From: Macrobrachium rosenbergii
Taxonomy: Eukaryota; Arthropoda; Malacostraca; Decapoda; Palaemonidae
Length of the DNA: 64,000 nucleotides
Direction: 5' to 3'
NCBI RefSeq assembly: GCF_040412425.1
Contig: NC_089756.1
Location: 8,491,226 to 8,555,225 of the forward strand
Within the stretch, counting starts at the first letter, position 1. Every line of letters starts with the position of its first letter. Positions 22,800 to 34,485 of this stretch are shown here, piece after piece. The notes under the pieces are model-generated. The model saw nothing but the letters and a program-made list of their open reading frames with translations, ran no database searches and was not told the origin of the DNA. The translations under genes were made by a program, and so were the position numbers.

Positions 22800-23172
22800 G
22801 CTAATCTCCTAACAACGAGCATCCCTGCGCGCCAAGCGCTCGCATAAAAGAAACACAGCAGCAGATGTCACGCATCCTTTGTACATATATTCTCGTTCAT
22901 ATTATTGTTATGTTAAATGTATCATTCTCAGCGCAAGCATTACAATGCCAGCATTCTAGCTATATGCATCATAACTTCATTCGTGTCTTGTATACTGATT
23001 TATGTGCATCTTTCCATCCTCCAACAAACACAGTTGATTGTACTCTGACCTCTGTTTTGTTCGCCTCGCGTAGGGCACTACATTTCCGCTCGCAAGAGCT
23101 ACTGACCTGTCTGTTTGTTGTTTGAATAAATTAGTAAGTTTGTGGACGCAGCCCCTTACTCATGCCTTCGCT
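22800..23172 (+). repeat. Solo LTR related to element E
   Basis: Shares with the LTRs at 34019-34405 and 38487-38900 an ordered set of blocks: AACAACGA, AAAGAAACACAGCA, TTTGTACATATAT, a CTGACCT block and GTTTGAATAAATTAGTAAG near the end. No element E internal sequence adjoins it, so it is probably a solo LTR of a sister family. The ends were not defined. Confidence 0.6.
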
Positions 23173-24009
23173 ACAGACTAAGCAAGTGCCAGTAAATACA
23201 CGAATTTATCATACAATCGCGATAAACACACAGCCAAAAAAAGGAGACTAGAAATTGGTAGACATTTATGAGACATTTAAGATGACTAATATAGTTTTCT
23301 CTTATGATGAATGAATGGTTTCGATGATGAAACATTGTTACTTCCCGGAAGATTCCTCCCAAATGTTCATCATCTCAAAATAATAACGTAATGAATACAC
23401 CTGCCAAATTTATTTAAAATCTGCTCAACAATTCTTGAGATGTCATGCTAACGGACTAAAAACAGTGAACACACATACACACACAGACTAATGATAAGAT
23501 AACTTATTCCCACTTTCTTTGATGGAGGTAGGAAAGTTAAACAGCAAATCTTTTTATTATTTTATGAAATATTTCCTTTTTCCATTGGTGCATATTTAAA
23601 GACTAAAATAAAAATAAAACAAAACAAAAAAATACGTGGTAGGTGAACCAAAAGGTCTGAAAACTGGTATTCGAATAATTTTATTGCGTTTTGAAAATGT
23701 TAAAACTTGCATATACACAACGGAAGCCAAAGGCAAGCGAGTTTTCGATGAATTACACTAGTAGTTTTTATTTTTTTTTTCAAAACAGTCATTGTAAAAT
23801 GCCCTCCAATCCTATACAACACGTTTTTGTTATTAATTTTTCTGAGGTTTTTTAGCCATTTTTGGAGCGTAAAAAATGTAAAAATATTTCTTATCCTATC
23901 AATATTCGTTATATGAAAAATATATGAAAATCCTTGAAATGTTTATGTATCTTTTTATTTCCTATGGAATATCTGTAAACCATTTCTGTTCATGAGGATG
24001 AAAAAATAA
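23173..24009. other. Anonymous AT-rich sequence
   Basis: No gene or element recognised; short A- and T-runs only. Confidence 0.5.
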
Positions 24010-24133
24010 TACGTATATATATTATATTGGTCTTATATATATATATATATATAATCTAATGATGTTATATATATCATAATGTATATGTATAATATATGAA
24101 TATATTATATATATAATATATTGTAAATATATG

Positions 24134-24173
<40 letters not shown>

Positions 24174-24480
24174 GTGTGTGTGTGTGTGTGTTTTAAGTAA
24201 AGTGTGTGTTTGAGAATGTGTGTGTGTGTGTGTTTAGAATCTGCTGGTAACACTTTATATTGGTATATATATATCCTATATCAGATATATATATATATAT
24301 ATGCTATATATATATATTATACAAGATTACGTTCATGAATATATTATATATATAATATATATGGCTACATATTATGTACATATATGTATGTATGTATATA
24401 TATATATATATATGTAGTGTGTGTGTTTGTGTGTGTGTGTGTGGTATGTTTAGAAAATGTGTGTGTGTGTGTGTCCTCAA
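24010..24480. repeat. Compound (TA)/(TG) microsatellite
   Basis: Alternating blocks of TA and TG repeats. TATATAT, GTGTGTGT and TTTAGAAT/AAATGTGTG occur twice (about 24120-24240 and 24360-24480), suggesting an imperfect duplication of about 240 bp. Confidence 0.9.
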
Positions 24481-24599
24481 TCTGCTGGTCACTTTTTATC
24501 AGAGTTTCCGTAATAACCCATCCTCACCATCGATGATGAGGATGGGTCTTTTCCAGCTCTAACGACAGGTCTATGTATGTATGAGAGGCAATAGGCTTT

Positions 24600-24790
24600 T
24601 ATCCTTCACGTGGTCGGGTCGGCAACGTGGCCTAGGTGTGATTATGGAACCCGGGTTCGTTTCCCGCCACCGGACATCATAATACCTTCATATTTCTTGC
24701 ACTTGGATCTTGAGGCTTTGTAGTGACAAGCATATCCAAAAAAGTGCGAAGAATTCGAGAAGTTAACAGGGAGTATTGTGGCTATTGCAA
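24600..24790 (+). mobile_element. Possible tRNA-derived SINE
   Basis: ACGTGGCCTAGGTGTG resembles a Pol III A box, and about 30 nt later CGGGTTCGTTTCCCG resembles a B box. A unique body follows and ends in a (TA)n tract at 24795. Without a second full copy the call is tentative. Confidence 0.4.
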
Positions 24791-24794
24791 TTAA

Positions 24795-24804
24795 GATTAT
24801 ATAT

Positions 24805-24851
<47 letters not shown>
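24795..24851. repeat. (TA)n microsatellite
   Basis: About 28 TA units with one interruption. Confidence 0.95.
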
Positions 24852-24855
<4 letters not shown>

Positions 24856-24929
24856 ATATGAACTTTTTTTTAAACTGCGCTTTCAAACTTGATATCCTGA
24901 TCAACACCTGCTTTAGTGCTATTTCTTAC

Positions 24930-25167
24930 AATCACAGATTACTCATTACCCAAAAGCGTGTCACTAATTTGTATAATGTTTATTCTTATGCAAATGCAGC
25001 TCTGTCTCCTCTAGAATCTGGTTTTGTTCGTTCCCGTAACATGAGAGTCGTAAATGTTTTATAATAATTTATATATATCTTTATCTTTTGTAAATGCTGT
25101 AAGTGTTGTAAAATTCAAAGTTTTGTACCCTCTTTTTTCCTGAGGTTCCTATACAAATAATTTTGTG
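24930..25167 (+). repeat. Dispersed repeat, copy 1
   Basis: Matches the reverse complement of 32915-33145, sharing CACAGATTACTCATTACCC, AAAAGCGTGTCACTAAT and CATGAGAGTCGTAAATGTTT. Both copies sit beside TA microsatellites. No coding capacity recognised; perhaps the 3' untranslated part of a retrotransposon. Confidence 0.8.
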
Positions 25168-25186
25168 ATGCCTCTAACATTATATG

Positions 25187-25290
25187 GATATATATATATA
25201 TATGATATATATAGACTCATATATATACATATATATACATATCTGTATATAAATATAACCCTATATATATATATGTGTGTGTGTTTGTGT
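25187..25290. repeat. Imperfect (TA)/(TACA)/(GT) microsatellite
   Basis: TA-rich simple sequence ending in a short GT run. Confidence 0.9.
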
Positions 25291-27039
25291 GTGTATGTCC
25301 TTATGTATATTGAAAGGGTGCATGGTGGCTGGGGAGTTGGAGAGAGCAATGAAGAGGGAGAGTTGTGGACTGTGCAGTGTCATTTGATTTGACTATTGTC
25401 AATACCTGGTTTGAAAAGAAAGAATAATCAGTACAAACATGACAATGTGGAGCAAGAAAAGTGAAACTAGTTCTGCTAAACAGAAGATCACATCTGAGAG
25501 AGGTGAGAAACAGTAAAATTTTAAAAAGATTTAGCCAAAATATCCTTTCCACTGGTCTTTGCACAGGTTGGTGGTAATGACTTGGAAATCAGGAACACAT
25601 TAATTGAGAATGGCCTGCAATGTTGTCCCAAAATGCAGTAATCAAATTGTTGGAAGATTACTTTTTCCTTCAAGAATTTTGAAGTCATATCGGTCATCTC
25701 AATTTAAGTTAGAATTTTAGGAGGTCAAACCATAAGTCGATAAATCATTTAACAGCATGGGTGTTCTTGAAGGTGAGTCTGTGAAAGAAACCTGTCCTTC
25801 TTGAAAAATGAGAAGCAAGATTTTCTAATGGTGAAAGCAAACAAGATGTGATAAAAATCCATCTGGGAAAAGTAAGGACAGCAGAAGGATAAGGAGAGGT
25901 ATCAAAGACATAAGAAACAAGTAAAGAAAGCAGATGCACGAGAAAAGGCAAAAGCATTAGATGACATGTACAGTCGGCCAAATTAAAACTGAGAGAGTTT
26001 CATAATTTTTCGATCACCTGCCTGACGCACGATTCATGCCTGATTAATATATTTTGCTGTTCGAAGATGGAATAAATCTTATGTAATGACGTTAAAAACA
26101 CTCACTGTAATCTTTAGAACATCATGTTATATTATTACATAAAACTATTTTCCATATAACAAAAATTCACGTGAACGAAACGAAGTGATAAAAACGTCGA
26201 ATCACAACCACTGCCACAATACAGTGTTGCCACATTTCCACAGCACTGACTTCACTATTTTCATTTTTAAGTCATTTAACCCATAGCTTTCCTTCACAGT
26301 CTGAAGATCATTTCCTGTAACTTCCCTCATAAGTTAATCACAATAATTTTTTTACATTTTACTAAAACAATTTTAAATAGATTTAAGCTACCATAATTAG
26401 ATGAAACCCTAAAGCTACTGTCACTTTGATGTCGTCTGCATTCGACGTGTCAATCAAGACATTTCTGGCTCGATCAACTTCTGCTGCGTCATGATTCGGC
26501 ATCTTAATTGTCCAAACAACCATTCTTTTGATGGCTTTTTATTCAGTATTTTTATAAAAAGATATATAAATATGCAAATGACCGAGAATATAGGACAATG
26601 AATCATAAAATATAAGAAACTAATATATGTGACCACAATAAACCCCTAAAAAGAGTATGAACATTTTTTCCATGTTACTTGGTATGGCAGACCGTAAAAT
26701 GAAGACCCCCTTCTGCTTCAAAGCTTCCACCCAGAGGACACATTTCATGTTTCTAGAAAACAATAGGAGACAGCTATCACTACACTGGAAGAAACATAGT
26801 CCTTTATATTATCATTTCAATATAAAGTTGATGGTAGTTGAACGATTCCATTTGTTAAATTTACAACAACATATCACTAGTAACTCACAAAATGGTATCA
26901 AAGATAATATATATATATATATCATTTCTATATAAATACCTGATGGTAGTATATGTCGCGATTAGCATTTGTTAAATTATACAGAATAATACATTGTATA
27001 TATATCATATATATATAATATATGAAAAAAAATAGTGTG
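25291..27039. other. Anonymous sequence, no gene recognised
   Basis: A Lys-rich plus-strand stretch near 25890-25975 has no stop for about 28 codons but matches no family I recognise. The remainder is AT-rich with short TA runs at 26900 and 26998. Confidence 0.45.
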
Positions 27040-27059
27040 AACCTTTGACTTGACTATTG

Positions 27060-27615
27060 TTATCGATGTCGCGATTTATCGGTCAAACTCAGCTTTTTGT
27101 CACGCCCTTCACGTTCACGATGGGAGCCTGGCAAAGAAACATCCCCTTCAGCGTGAGACAATCATTTCACTGCTTTTGGTGCAAGTTCCTGTTAGAGAAT
27201 ATCAAGAAGGCCTTAAGTATACAGAAGAAAACCAACACAGATGGATCAAATTGTTTAGAGAACAGAGAAAGAAGAAAGTAGGCCTAGAAGTGGAACTCCT
27301 CGAATCACCACAAGAAAGCAAGACAATATGATTGTTGCAGCTGTCAAAGAACAACCCCTGATTACACCAGTTGCTGTAAAACAGCAGCTTTATTTTCTAA
27401 AATAAATGTGCACAGTGCAGAATAGATTCCATGGGGCAGGAATGCATCACAGGATTCCGGCAAGGAAACCATTGCTAATGTTATATAAAACATAAAGACG
27501 AAAGGATGGGATTTGCCCTGCAATATCTTCCAGAAGAACAGTTATATAATGAAAAAATCTTCAGGTCTGATGCGCATGGAGGGGCAGCTTCATTGTTGTC
27601 GCTAAATAAAACTAG
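27060..27615 (+). pseudogene. Tc1-like transposase, N-terminal part
   Basis: One frame reads RPRSGTPRITTRKQDNMIV, the GRPRxTTxxxD block between the helix-turn-helix regions of Tc1-type transposases, followed by AAVKEQPLITPVAVKQQL. After a stop near 27400, other frames carry RLHGAG, HRIPARKP and MGFALQYLPEEQ. FRSDAHGGAASLLSLNKTR resembles the region after the first catalytic Asp. At least three frame breaks. Confidence 0.75.
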
Positions 27616-28181
27616 GTATTAGTGAAATTTAAGTTGCCTTATTCATCAAATATGAAGCACGCCTCTTGCCTTTAACATCAACTCGTTTATTCCTATCATA
27701 ATCTGATATGTGTATGTACTTGAGTGTATTACGTTATATATAAAAATAAACTAATGCAATTCGTCTACAGAGTGAAAATAATACATAGTCGCAAAATTAA
27801 AAAAGAAACTTTTGTTATTTTGTCTTTATTACTGTATATATATCCTAAACCTAAAGCTGAGAAATGATCAATAACTATAATATGTATTTGACTGTTCACA
27901 CAGGAATTATCTGTGTTTAATGGGGATTACGCTACACAGTTATCTTCGTATAGTTTTCTTGATATATAATTTCAGTTCACAACTATAGACTATTAGAAAA
28001 CATAATTTTCATTTATAGTGCGTAATTCATGAGGTAGGTCTACAGTATGTTATGACAGATATAAAAATGGAAGAAAATATGTCTTTGTAAAGTTGTAGAC
28101 CTACTGTTCTCTCTTTTTTCTTATAACTAACTACTCTCTATTGAATTATCTATCAGTTGAAATAATATTTTCTATCGACAG
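27616..28181 (+). other. Candidate intron or insertion within the Tc1-like transposase
   Basis: 566 bp starting GTATTAGT after ACTAG and ending TTTTCTATCGACAG. The coding text before (LNKTR) and after (SRRSGRISARLGG) is in the same phase if the segment is removed, and these blocks are adjacent in related transposases. It has no coding capacity and no target duplication or TIRs that I could see. Confidence 0.45.
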
Positions 28182-28668
28182 ATGTGCTGAAAATAACACT
28201 GCGCCTTCAAGGCGTAGTGGCAGAATATCAGCTCGGTTAGGGGGATGGGTGGCTGCCAGTGGACCAGGAGTGTTAAATGCCATTGATGAGCTTCTGAACA
28301 GCAATCAGTAGGCCTATATCTAAATTTTACAGGACATTTTAGTACCCTCAGTTCGAAAACTATTATTGCCGTATCCCATGCCAGTATATATCGTTATAGA
28401 CAATTCTACGGTCCACCATGCAAAGGTGGTAAAGCAATGGTTCCAGCAGAATCCAGAAGTGGTTCGAATTGACTGGCCTGCCAAGCCTGCAGATCTGAAC
28501 CCAATAGAAAACTCATGGTCCTACATGATCCAACAATGGGATGTTAATCGTGCTTACACCAAAGAGAACCTTACAAAGCATGCGATAGGTATTTGGGAAA
28601 ACTTAGGCCAAAGAGGGGAGCAGCAAACATTTGCGAAGTCCTCGTTGCACCAATGCCAAATAGGATAA
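28182..28668 (+). pseudogene. Tc1-like transposase, C-terminal part
   Basis: Reads SRRSGRISARLGGWVAASG, then two in-frame stops (TAG and TAA near 28308-28324), then ILVPSVRKL, YIVIDNSTVHHAK with the second catalytic Asp and WPAKPADLNPIENSW with the catalytic Glu. There are 35 residues between that Asp and Glu by my count, against 34 in Sleeping Beauty. A C-terminal tail of about 35 residues follows to a stop at 28666-28668. Confidence 0.85.
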
Positions 28669-28907
28669 GATGCGTGCCAGATGCACGAGGATCCTATACA
28701 AAGTTTTAATGAGTTTTGCTGCCTTTTCATATAATGTGACCAATTTTATTCTTGTTAGTTTAACAGTGTTATTTTGTATTTGACTTCATTGCAGCTAATT
28801 TACTTCTCCAACATTTTCTTATTCATCTATACATACTTATAGTCCTATGTTATCACTGAATTCCTGCTTAATTCATCTCTTTCTCTCTCACACACACATC
28901 ATATGCA

Positions 28908-29093
<186 letters not shown>

Positions 29094-29189
29094 CATTGAA
29101 TATGGATGTTTATTTTCATTTCTTTGTTAGCTTTAGATGTGCTTGACTGCATTACAGCTTCATGGATTTCTACATTTTTTTCATGTATC

Positions 29190-29191
<2 letters not shown>

Positions 29192-29252
<61 letters not shown>
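29192..29252. repeat. (TA)n microsatellite
   Basis: About 30 TA units at the tail of the minus-strand SINE that follows. Confidence 0.95.
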
Positions 29253-29254
<2 letters not shown>

Positions 29255-29470
29255 CATGAAATTTTATCACACCGTGATTTATATACATTCATGAAGCTAC
29301 AAATGTCGCTTAATATCGAATTCAAGTCATTTAGAAAATATCTTAGTATGGAGAATTGTCCCTGTATATAAGTGACAAATGAATTGGAATCGTCGGGACA
29401 CGAACCCTTTGACACGAAAACTTTCAGCGACTCCAGTGGATGTAACCATTGAGCCATCAGATGAGGTATA
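29255..29470 (-). mobile_element. tRNA-derived SINE (second type), minus strand
   Basis: On the minus strand TGGCTCAATGGTTACATCC (29439-29457) fits a Pol III A box and GGGTTCGTGTCCCG (29393-29407) a B box, about 35 nt apart. The body runs toward (TA)n at 29192-29252, which would be its tail. A partly matching block occurs at 29605-29880. Confidence 0.6.
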
Positions 29471-29604
29471 AGTCATATGCCGAGATGTTGTACTGCTTTT
29501 ACCCTTCGTGAGCGGGGAAATGTACTAGCATTATCCGCCATGACAGTTCATTGGTATATGGAATATGATGATCTTATTATAAATATATTTATCACATATA
29601 TATA

Positions 29605-29880
29605 TATAATATAGTATTATATATCGAATATAAGTCATATGACCGAGATTTGTATGCTTTTACCTGTGTGAAGTCTATTACTATGTAATTATGACCCAAT
29701 TTGCCATGAAGTTCATTGATGATATTATTTTTGAATATGTGAAATTTTTATCACACCGTGATTTATATAAATCATTCATAATTACAATGTTGCTTTAATT
29801 CGAATTCACGTTATAGTTTATATAATATCAATTGGAGAATTGTCCACTGGAGTCGCTGAATATTTTTTTTCAATACTTTT
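29605..29880. repeat. Degenerate partial duplication of the SINE neighbourhood
   Basis: ATAAGTCATATGACCGAGAT (29626) matches 29467-29485. ATCACACCGTGATTTATATA (29748) matches the stretch beginning at 29265, and GGAGAATTGTCC (29834) matches 29350. The two blocks occur in reverse order relative to the first copy, so the duplication is rearranged. Confidence 0.65.
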
Positions 29881-30739
29881 AATTATCTGTCCCAGTGATT
29901 CCAGTTCATTTATCATTATATAAATTCCCCTTATGATTCGATATTATTTGTATTCATATTATATATATATACATAATTTGGTTTTTATTGTAAATATGGG
30001 AAATAGACTTAAACGAGAAAGTTACTTATCATATTTTCTGTCCTTTCAGTTACGTATGATATGCTTATGACAGTAGGTCTAGGCATACGTGTGAAACTGA
30101 TTCTAATTAATTTCTATTTAGAAGAAATGAATAGCAGCTATATCAAGATTAACCCAAGAATGCTTTGATGGAAGGAGGTCTTTTGTCTTAACATATTCGT
30201 CAGCTTTGACTCCCACAGCTTTCCAACGTGTGCTGATGAAACAGGATGACATGCAAGGAATTAGATTAAAATTTTAAAAAACTAAGTTGTATTCGTTTGA
30301 TTTCTTATGATTGCTTTTTGACATGAGAATAAATTATGTTAAGCTGTAATGAAAAGACTAATTAAAAAGGAGAACATGGCCAATAAAAAAGAATAACGGG
30401 AATAAACAAATAAAGCAGATTAGTATATTGTCTATTTAAATATTCAGTCACACTGAAAATAGACCTACAGTAGGATAATCAGGTGTCAGATTCAGAAGTC
30501 AAAATTAGGCCTACTAAATGTGTCATGCCAATTATTTTATTGATCAAAGGACAAAATTAGTTGAATTACACTTTGCTACTAAAGCATATTGACAGGCTTA
30601 ATGTATTATTTATCGGCTGTAGGTGACGAATGACGACACGCCAGTGCTGTACGATACGTTGGGTCAACGTCAAGACTCGAGCAGAAGCAAAGACAAATTC
30701 CAAATGCTTCTTAGGTTGTCACGATTGAAAAGCAAATAA
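29881..30739. other. Anonymous AT-rich sequence
   Basis: No gene or repeat recognised. Confidence 0.5.
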
Positions 30740-31082
30740 TCTGGCACCTGCATATGGCAATATTTCCATAATGAACAATGAATAAAGAAACTACGCCAAT
30801 TTTTCTTTGGCCGACTGTACTAAGAGCTGGAAATACCTGAGGGGAGAGAAAAATTCACAGAACTGCAAAGTCGAGGGACTAGAACACCAGAGACTACTCC
30901 CATATCAAACAGGTTAAGGATGGGAATGGAGCGGTTTTATGCAACGAGGATAAGATAAAGAAGAGAATATTATGAACACCTGTTAAATGAAGAAAATCCT
31001 AGAAAATTCTTTGAAGATGGATTCCAGAACTTTGATATGACACATAATTAGCAGGAAGGAAGTAAAGAAGGCACTAAAGAAG

Positions 31083-31915
31083 ATGAAAAATGGTAAAGCA
31101 ATAGGAACAGATGGAATTCCTGCAGAGGTGTGGAAGAGCCTGGGAGATGAAGGAAAAGACATGCTGTGGGACCTAGCAAAGAAAATATACAAACAGGAAA
31201 AGATACCAAAAGAATGGAGAGAAAGTTTTATTGTGCCCATCAATAAAGAGAAGGGTGACATCCAGGACTGGGCAAACTACAGGGAAATAAAGCTAAAATG
31301 TCTCACACCATGAAAATCTGGGAAAGAATAACCGACCAAAGAATTAGAGAAGAAACATCTGTAGGTGAAGAACAGTTTCGTTTCATGCCAGGAAGAGGAA
31401 CGACAGATGCATTATTTGCCCTCCGACAGATGATGGAAAAACACCGGGAAAAGCAGAAAGGACTGCACATAGTATTCATATATTTGGAAAAGGCATATGA
31501 TATAGTCCCACGCCTATAGGTTTGGAGGTGTATGCGAGTAAAGGGAACACCGGAGAAGTATGTGAGGTTGGTCCAAGATATGTATAAAGGAGCAAAAACA
31601 CAGGTTAGAAGCAGTGTTGGGTTAACTGAAAGGATGCCAGTAAGAGTTGGTTTACATCAGGGATCTGCTTTAAGTGCATATCTTTTTGACCTGATAATGG
31701 ATGTGCTCTCTCAAGGAATAAGAGTTCAATCCCCTTGGTGCATGTTGTTTGCTGATGACATTGTGTTATGCAGCACCAACAGAGGGGTAGTGGAGTCAAA
31801 ACTACAGCAATGGAGGAAAGTACTGGAAGACAGAGGATTAAAGATCAGTAGTAAGAAGGCTGAATACCTAATGAAGATCAAGACTCCAAGATTAGTATGG
31901 AAGAGACAAGGTTGA
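31083..31915 (+). pseudogene. RTE-like reverse transcriptase
   Basis: Contains MKNGKAIGTDGIPAEVWKSL, KIPKEWRESFIVPINKEKGD, then in another frame MKIWERITDQRIREE, FRFMPGRGTTDALFALRQM and VFIYLEKAYDIVPR (first catalytic Asp changed to Tyr in the usual DLEKAYD context, whose YD remains). After a stop, VGLHQGSALSAYLFDLIMD and CMLFADDIVLCS with the FADD pair are present. Three frame segments, broken near 31300 and 31520. Confidence 0.85.
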
Positions 31916-32020
31916 TCCGAGTAGAAAAATTTAGGTATCTTGGTTCAACAGTGGCTGATGATGGAAATTTGGATGTAAAAATAACACAGAGTAAAGGCTG
32001 GATAGAAAAATTGGAGAAAG

Positions 32021-32446
32021 ATGTCAGGTGTCTTGTGCGACCGCAGAATCAACATAAGGATTAAAGGAAGAGTGTATAAGACAGTAATGAGACCAGCTTT
32101 GATATATGGAGCAGAAACATGGCCGGCAAAGAGAGTGCAAGAGAAGAAATTGGATGCAGCAGATATGAAAATGCTCAGGTGGATGTGTGGAGTAACAAAA
32201 GTGGACAGGATCAAAAATGAAAGAATAAGAGGAATTACTAAAGTCGTTGAACAATCAAAGAAGGCCAAGGAAGGAAGACTGCAGTGGTATGGCCATGTGA
32301 TGAGAAGGCATGAAATAAATGTAGGGAGGAGAGTGATGCAGATGGAGGTGCCTGGTGGGGGAGCAAGAGGAAGACCGAAGCGAAGGTTGATGGATGTAGT
32401 TAGAGAACACCTGAGAGACAAACAATTGTCAGAGGGCGATGTCTGA
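32021..32446 (+). pseudogene. RTE-like ORF2 C-terminal domain
   Basis: A 141-codon frame with RIKGRVYKTVMRPALIYGAE, TWPAKRVQEKKLDAADMKM, LRWMCGVTKVDRIKNERI, GRLQWYGHVMRRHE and ARGRPKRRLMDVVREHL. This is the usual C-terminal region of this LINE group. The stop at 32444-32446 may be near the natural end. Confidence 0.85.
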
Positions 32447-32514
32447 CCGAACCAGGAGGAGGAAAGCTGTCAGAAACACTGGCCCCACATAGAAGTGGGA
32501 AAAGATGCAGAGCT

Positions 32515-32895
<381 letters not shown>

Positions 32896-32914
32896 CATAT
32901 AAATATGTGTATGG

Positions 32915-33145
32915 GGGATTTGTATAGGAAATAACAAAGAGAAGGTGCAAAAGGTTGAATTACAGTACTTACAGCATTCACATAAGATAAATATACATAA
33001 TATATAAAACATTTACGACTCTCATGTTACGGGAACGAACAAAACCAGATTCTAGAGGGGACAGAGACGCATTTGCATAAGAGTGAACATTGAAATATAA
33101 TACATATTAGTGACACGCTTTTGGGTGATGAGTAATCTGTGATAT
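32915..33145 (-). repeat. Dispersed repeat, copy 2
   Basis: Inverted copy of 24930-25167, flanked by TA tracts on both sides. Confidence 0.8.
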
Positions 33146-33189
33146 ATGTATATACATATATATATATATATATAACATTTATATATATA

Positions 33190-33266
<77 letters not shown>
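33140..33266. repeat. (TA)n microsatellite
   Basis: TA repeats with a short interruption at 33173-33190. Confidence 0.95.
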
Positions 33267-33589
33267 TGTACAATGAGTGAGCCCATGTATGAAAAACACC
33301 GCATGATAGCACGGCGGCTTCATGACATGCCTTGGACATTCTCCACGTCAAGCAGCAGCAGCAGTTCCGCATTGTTCCGAGCTCTGGAGTGGAGGAGGAG
33401 GAGGAGAAGAAGGAGAGGGGGCACTGCACCAAGTGGTAACAGATCGCATACCTTCCGTCTCCCGAGAAATTGGATACTTATCTCCATCGCATATATTACC
33501 AGGAAGGAGGAAACTTTATCACCGAATTCTCCTGAGTCACCCGTATTCTTTTTCTTTGGGGGGGCGGGGTAGGGTAACCCTACCATTCT
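33267..33589. other. GC-richer sequence with GGA/AGC runs, function unknown
   Basis: Open for about 99 codons on both strands, but the translation is low complexity (Ser run, Arg run, Phe/Gly end) and matches no family I recognise. Unlikely to be a gene. Confidence 0.3.
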
Positions 33590-33985
33590 GGCTATGTAAA
33601 TGCAGAATATTCTAATTTTCAAATTCGTGATACTAAGAATAAAACATATTGGCTTATAAAAAAATCATTGTTTAACAGTCTCCCTACTGAGGACGTCGCG
33701 CAAATGGAACTTCAAAAGTTCAAGCGAAGATGCAATGCATTACTACCCCAATACGATTCTCCTTGTATTTTGATAATTTACCTACATTTTTTATTTATTT
33801 ATATTTAATTGTTAATTTATCTGTTTTTCAAATACCTTATCTCCTCTTTCCATATTTCCCATTACCTTCTGTTACTCCTTTCAAATGAAAACCATATTCT
33901 TTGGAAGTTTGAATTCCAAGTCAATAGCCCCTGTAGGCTTGTTCCATATGAATAGGGTTCATCATCTGAAAAATAATAACAATAC
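33590..33985 (+). repeat. 3' end of a non-LTR element with (TAA)-rich tail
   Basis: A short coding-like stretch (YWLIKKSLFNSLPTEDVAQM, then LQKFKRRCNALLPQ) resembles the C-terminal SLPxxVxxxxSFKxRL block of LINE ORF2. It is followed by T-rich untranslated sequence and the tail shared with 22683-22790. Confidence 0.55.
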
Positions 33986-34018
33986 CACTTAGCTGTCACA
34001 ATTGTTTCATATCAGACT

Positions 34019-34405
34019 GTAGGGTCCACGTACATCGCGCCAGCCGTAATCCGGTGACAACGACCCCGCAAAACACGGACGAAAGAAACACAGCATCTCT
34101 CATATGACTATTGTACATATATCTTCATTATTATTATTGTCCTTTTTCATGTATTGTTACCACTGTATGTATTGCACTGCCAGCTTTCCAGCCATGTATG
34201 TATGAACTTTAGCCCGATATCCTGTACTATTTTATACGTATATTTCTCTGTTAATAAACACAAATGCTTGTACTTAATCCCTGTTTCTACCTGTCTAAGG
34301 TCAGAAGCTACACTTCGGCTCCCATGAGCCCTTGACCTGTGTGTATGTTCTGTGAATAAATTAGTAAGCTGTAAACCCCGAATCTTACTCGTACCTGCCC
34401 TCACA
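34019..34405 (+). repeat. 5' LTR of element E
   Basis: Starts TGTAGGGTCCACG and ends CCCTCACA; about 85-88% like 38487-38900 by eye. It carries AATAAA-like sites, including TGAATAAATTAGTAAGC near the end. The start may be off by one or two bases. Confidence 0.85.
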
Positions 34406-34406
34406 C

Positions 34407-34424
34407 TGGTGACCCGCGGAGATC
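34407..34424 (+). other. Primer binding site of element E
   Basis: TGGTGACCCGCGGAGATC begins two bases after the 5' LTR. TGGTGACCC is a common start of primer sites in arthropod gypsy elements. Confidence 0.65.
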
Positions 34425-34485
34425 CCTACCAAGCCAGCAACAACAATACCAGTCTCACCAGCGAGAACCTCGCCTCTGCCTACAT

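Larger units (their letters stand above)
27040..28730 (+). mobile_element. Tc1-like DNA transposon remnant
   Basis: Two transposase parts (27060-27615 and 28182-28668) flank a 566-bp non-coding stretch with GT...AG ends. No terminal inverted repeats were found; the left end lies in TA-rich sequence near 27000 and the right end is not defined. Confidence 0.75.

Noticed and set aside
22865..23125. 86-codon plus-strand frame
   Set aside because: Lies within the solo LTR; hydrophobic but with no domain.
25745..25981. Minus-strand 78-codon frame and Lys-rich plus-strand text
   Set aside because: No domain recognised; composition follows the purine-rich local sequence.
29393..29457. Possible tRNA gene on the minus strand (A and B boxes)
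   Set aside because: No acceptor-stem pairing found and the sequence continues into a SINE body with a TA tail; called as a SINE instead. The same applies to 24600-24790 and to the SINE heads at 4563 and 37538.
33273..33615. Overlapping open frames of about 100 codons on both strands
   Set aside because: Low-complexity Ser, Arg and Gly runs from AGC and GGA repeats; no recognisable domain.
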